From Acidobacteriota bacterium (GTDB lineage Bacteria; Acidobacteriota; Thermoanaerobaculia; Thermoanaerobaculales; Thermoanaerobaculaceae), in assembly GCA_021782525.1 (NCBI GenBank), contig JAJXUY010000152.1:1-5171 (forward strand): DNA of 5,171 bases, in the 5' to 3' direction. The position numbers were made by a program, and so were the translations under genes. This document shows, in pieces, positions 4,610 through 5,171 of this stretch (positions are counted from its first letter, which is position 1; each line of letters begins with the position of its first letter). Under the pieces are notes generated by a model. It saw only the letters and a program-made list of their open reading frames with translations. It ran no database searches and was not told where the DNA came from.

Positions 4610-5014
4610 TCAGGCCCCGTCCACGCCGCCGCCGGTCGCCTCGAGCAGCGCCAGCGCCTCGGCAACCCGCGAGGTGGGGACGAGCAGCCGCGCGCCCTCC
4701 GCCCGGTCCACCCCGGCGAACTCGCCGCCGGCGTCGTCGGCGAGCACCGCCGCCTCGATCCCCTCGGCGATCAGGTACGACGCCGCGAGCTCCGCCTCCT
4801 GGCGTGAGCCGAACGACGCCACCTCGGCCGGCGGGTCGTCCTTGCGGCCGAGCATGCCCGCCGCGACGTTTTCGGCGCCGCCACCCAGCGCCGGCGGCGG
4901 TGGTCCGGCGGCGAGCCGGGTGCCGCACTTCGGGCATACCGAGACCGTATCGACGTACTCGGCGGGGACGCCGTCCTCGACGTAGTCGGGGCACTCCGGA
5001 TTGGGGCAGTACAT
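4610..5014 (-). CDS. Zinc-ribbon and DUF2007-domain fusion protein
   Basis: The product is 134 residues. Residues 1-32 form a zinc ribbon with C3-x4-C8 and C27-x2-C30 (YCPNPECPDY and VCPKCGTRL). A Pro/Gly-rich linker (about 35-60) follows. Residues about 64-125 match the DUF2007 pattern: VASFGSRQEAELAAS, then LIAEGIEAAVLADDAGGE, then GARLLVPTSRVAEALALLE. DUF2007 is described as a putative signal-transducing domain with a ferredoxin-like, PII-related fold. Its ligand is unknown, and such domains are often paired with zinc ribbons. ATG 5014 is preceded by GAGGAGG six bases upstream. It starts 47 bases after the stop of the methyltransferase-like gene, suggesting an operon. It is cytoplasmic, with no signal peptide. 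Confidence 0.88.
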   Translation of the reverse strand: MYCPNPECPDYVEDGVPAEYVDTVSVCPKCGTRLAAGPPPPALGGGAENVAAGMLGRKDDPPAEVASFGSRQEAELAASYLIAEGIEAAVLADDAGGEFAGVDRAEGARLLVPTSRVAEALALLEATGGGVDGA

Positions 5015-5061
5015 GGCTCGCCTCCTCGTTCCATGGTCTCACACCGGCGCGCCGAGGGCCG

Positions 5062-5171
5062 TCACGGCGTCATCAGGTAGAGGTCGACGCGGTCGAGCGG
5101 CACGATCTCGACGCCGCCGAGGCCCGCCGCGGCGGCGAGCGAGCGCACGCTCTCGGCGCTGAGACGGTGCG
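5062..5171 (-). CDS. C-terminal end of a possible SAM-dependent methyltransferase (partial)
   Basis: Only the last 36 codons are present, because the gene enters from the right edge. The readable end is HRLSAESVRSLAAAAGLGG, then VEIVPLDRVDLYLMTP and TGA. A pattern of H-x-[FL]-[ST]-x-ES-[VL]-x-x-L followed by AGL and a beta strand is common near the C-terminus of class I SAM-dependent methyltransferases, where this segment packs beside the last strands of the Rossmann fold. The SAM-binding motifs would lie outside the window, so the family call rests on a short stretch and is tentative. The open frame and its close spacing to the next gene make it convincing as coding. Confidence 0.55.
   Translation of the reverse strand, partial: HRLSAESVRSLAAAAGLGGVEIVPLDRVDLYLMTP

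Overview
The window holds the integrase end of an integron and about 1.3 kb of flanking chromosome. Every gene I can support is on the minus strand, so the biological order runs from right to left. The right flank is very GC-rich, codes tightly and uses strong Shine-Dalgarno sites. The cassette region (1-2330) is visibly less GC-rich and more varied, as expected of captured DNA. The host looks like a high-GC, probably environmental bacterium. A secreted protein with a Gram-negative-type export signal and the integron fit Acidobacteriota, Pseudomonadota or a related lineage, but the sequence does not settle this.

Layout, right to left. 5171-5062 is the C-terminus of a gene that resembles the end of a class I SAM-dependent methyltransferase. 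5014-4610 encodes a small protein joining a zinc ribbon to a DUF2007-type domain. 4506-3943 encodes an exported four-cysteine protein of unknown function. 3942-3596 is a 347-base non-coding gap with the likely intI promoter (a -10-like element inside an inverted repeat) and a GC-rich leader hairpin. 3595-2577 is intI, an integron tyrosine recombinase with all catalytic residues and the IntI-specific insert, split by one apparent single-base deletion near 2973. 2576-2330 is the presumed attI region, including a perfect 9-bp-stem hairpin. Then come four complete cassettes and the first 30 bases of a fifth.

Cassettes (crossover-defined): cassette 1 (2328-1729) encodes a TonB-C-domain, probably lipoprotein, protein; cassette 2 (1728-1045) a helical, C-terminally membrane-anchored protein; cassette 3 (1044-577) a coiled-coil/zinc-ribbon protein; cassette 4 (576-31) a four-helix membrane protein. 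Each ends in an attC site (1723-1850, 1039-1136, 571-668, 25-152). The sites have matching R'/R'' boxes and the one-base asymmetry between the L arms that fixes cassette orientation. None of the cassette genes has an assigned function.

The main point of interest is the geometry. The cassettes lie beyond the 3' end of intI and are read in the same direction as it. This is the 'reverse' arrangement known from Treponema denticola and some Planctomycetes, not the usual divergent layout with attI beside the intI start. Transcription from the intI promoter could therefore run into the cassettes. The intI frameshift, if real, would leave a fixed array unless an integrase is supplied in trans.
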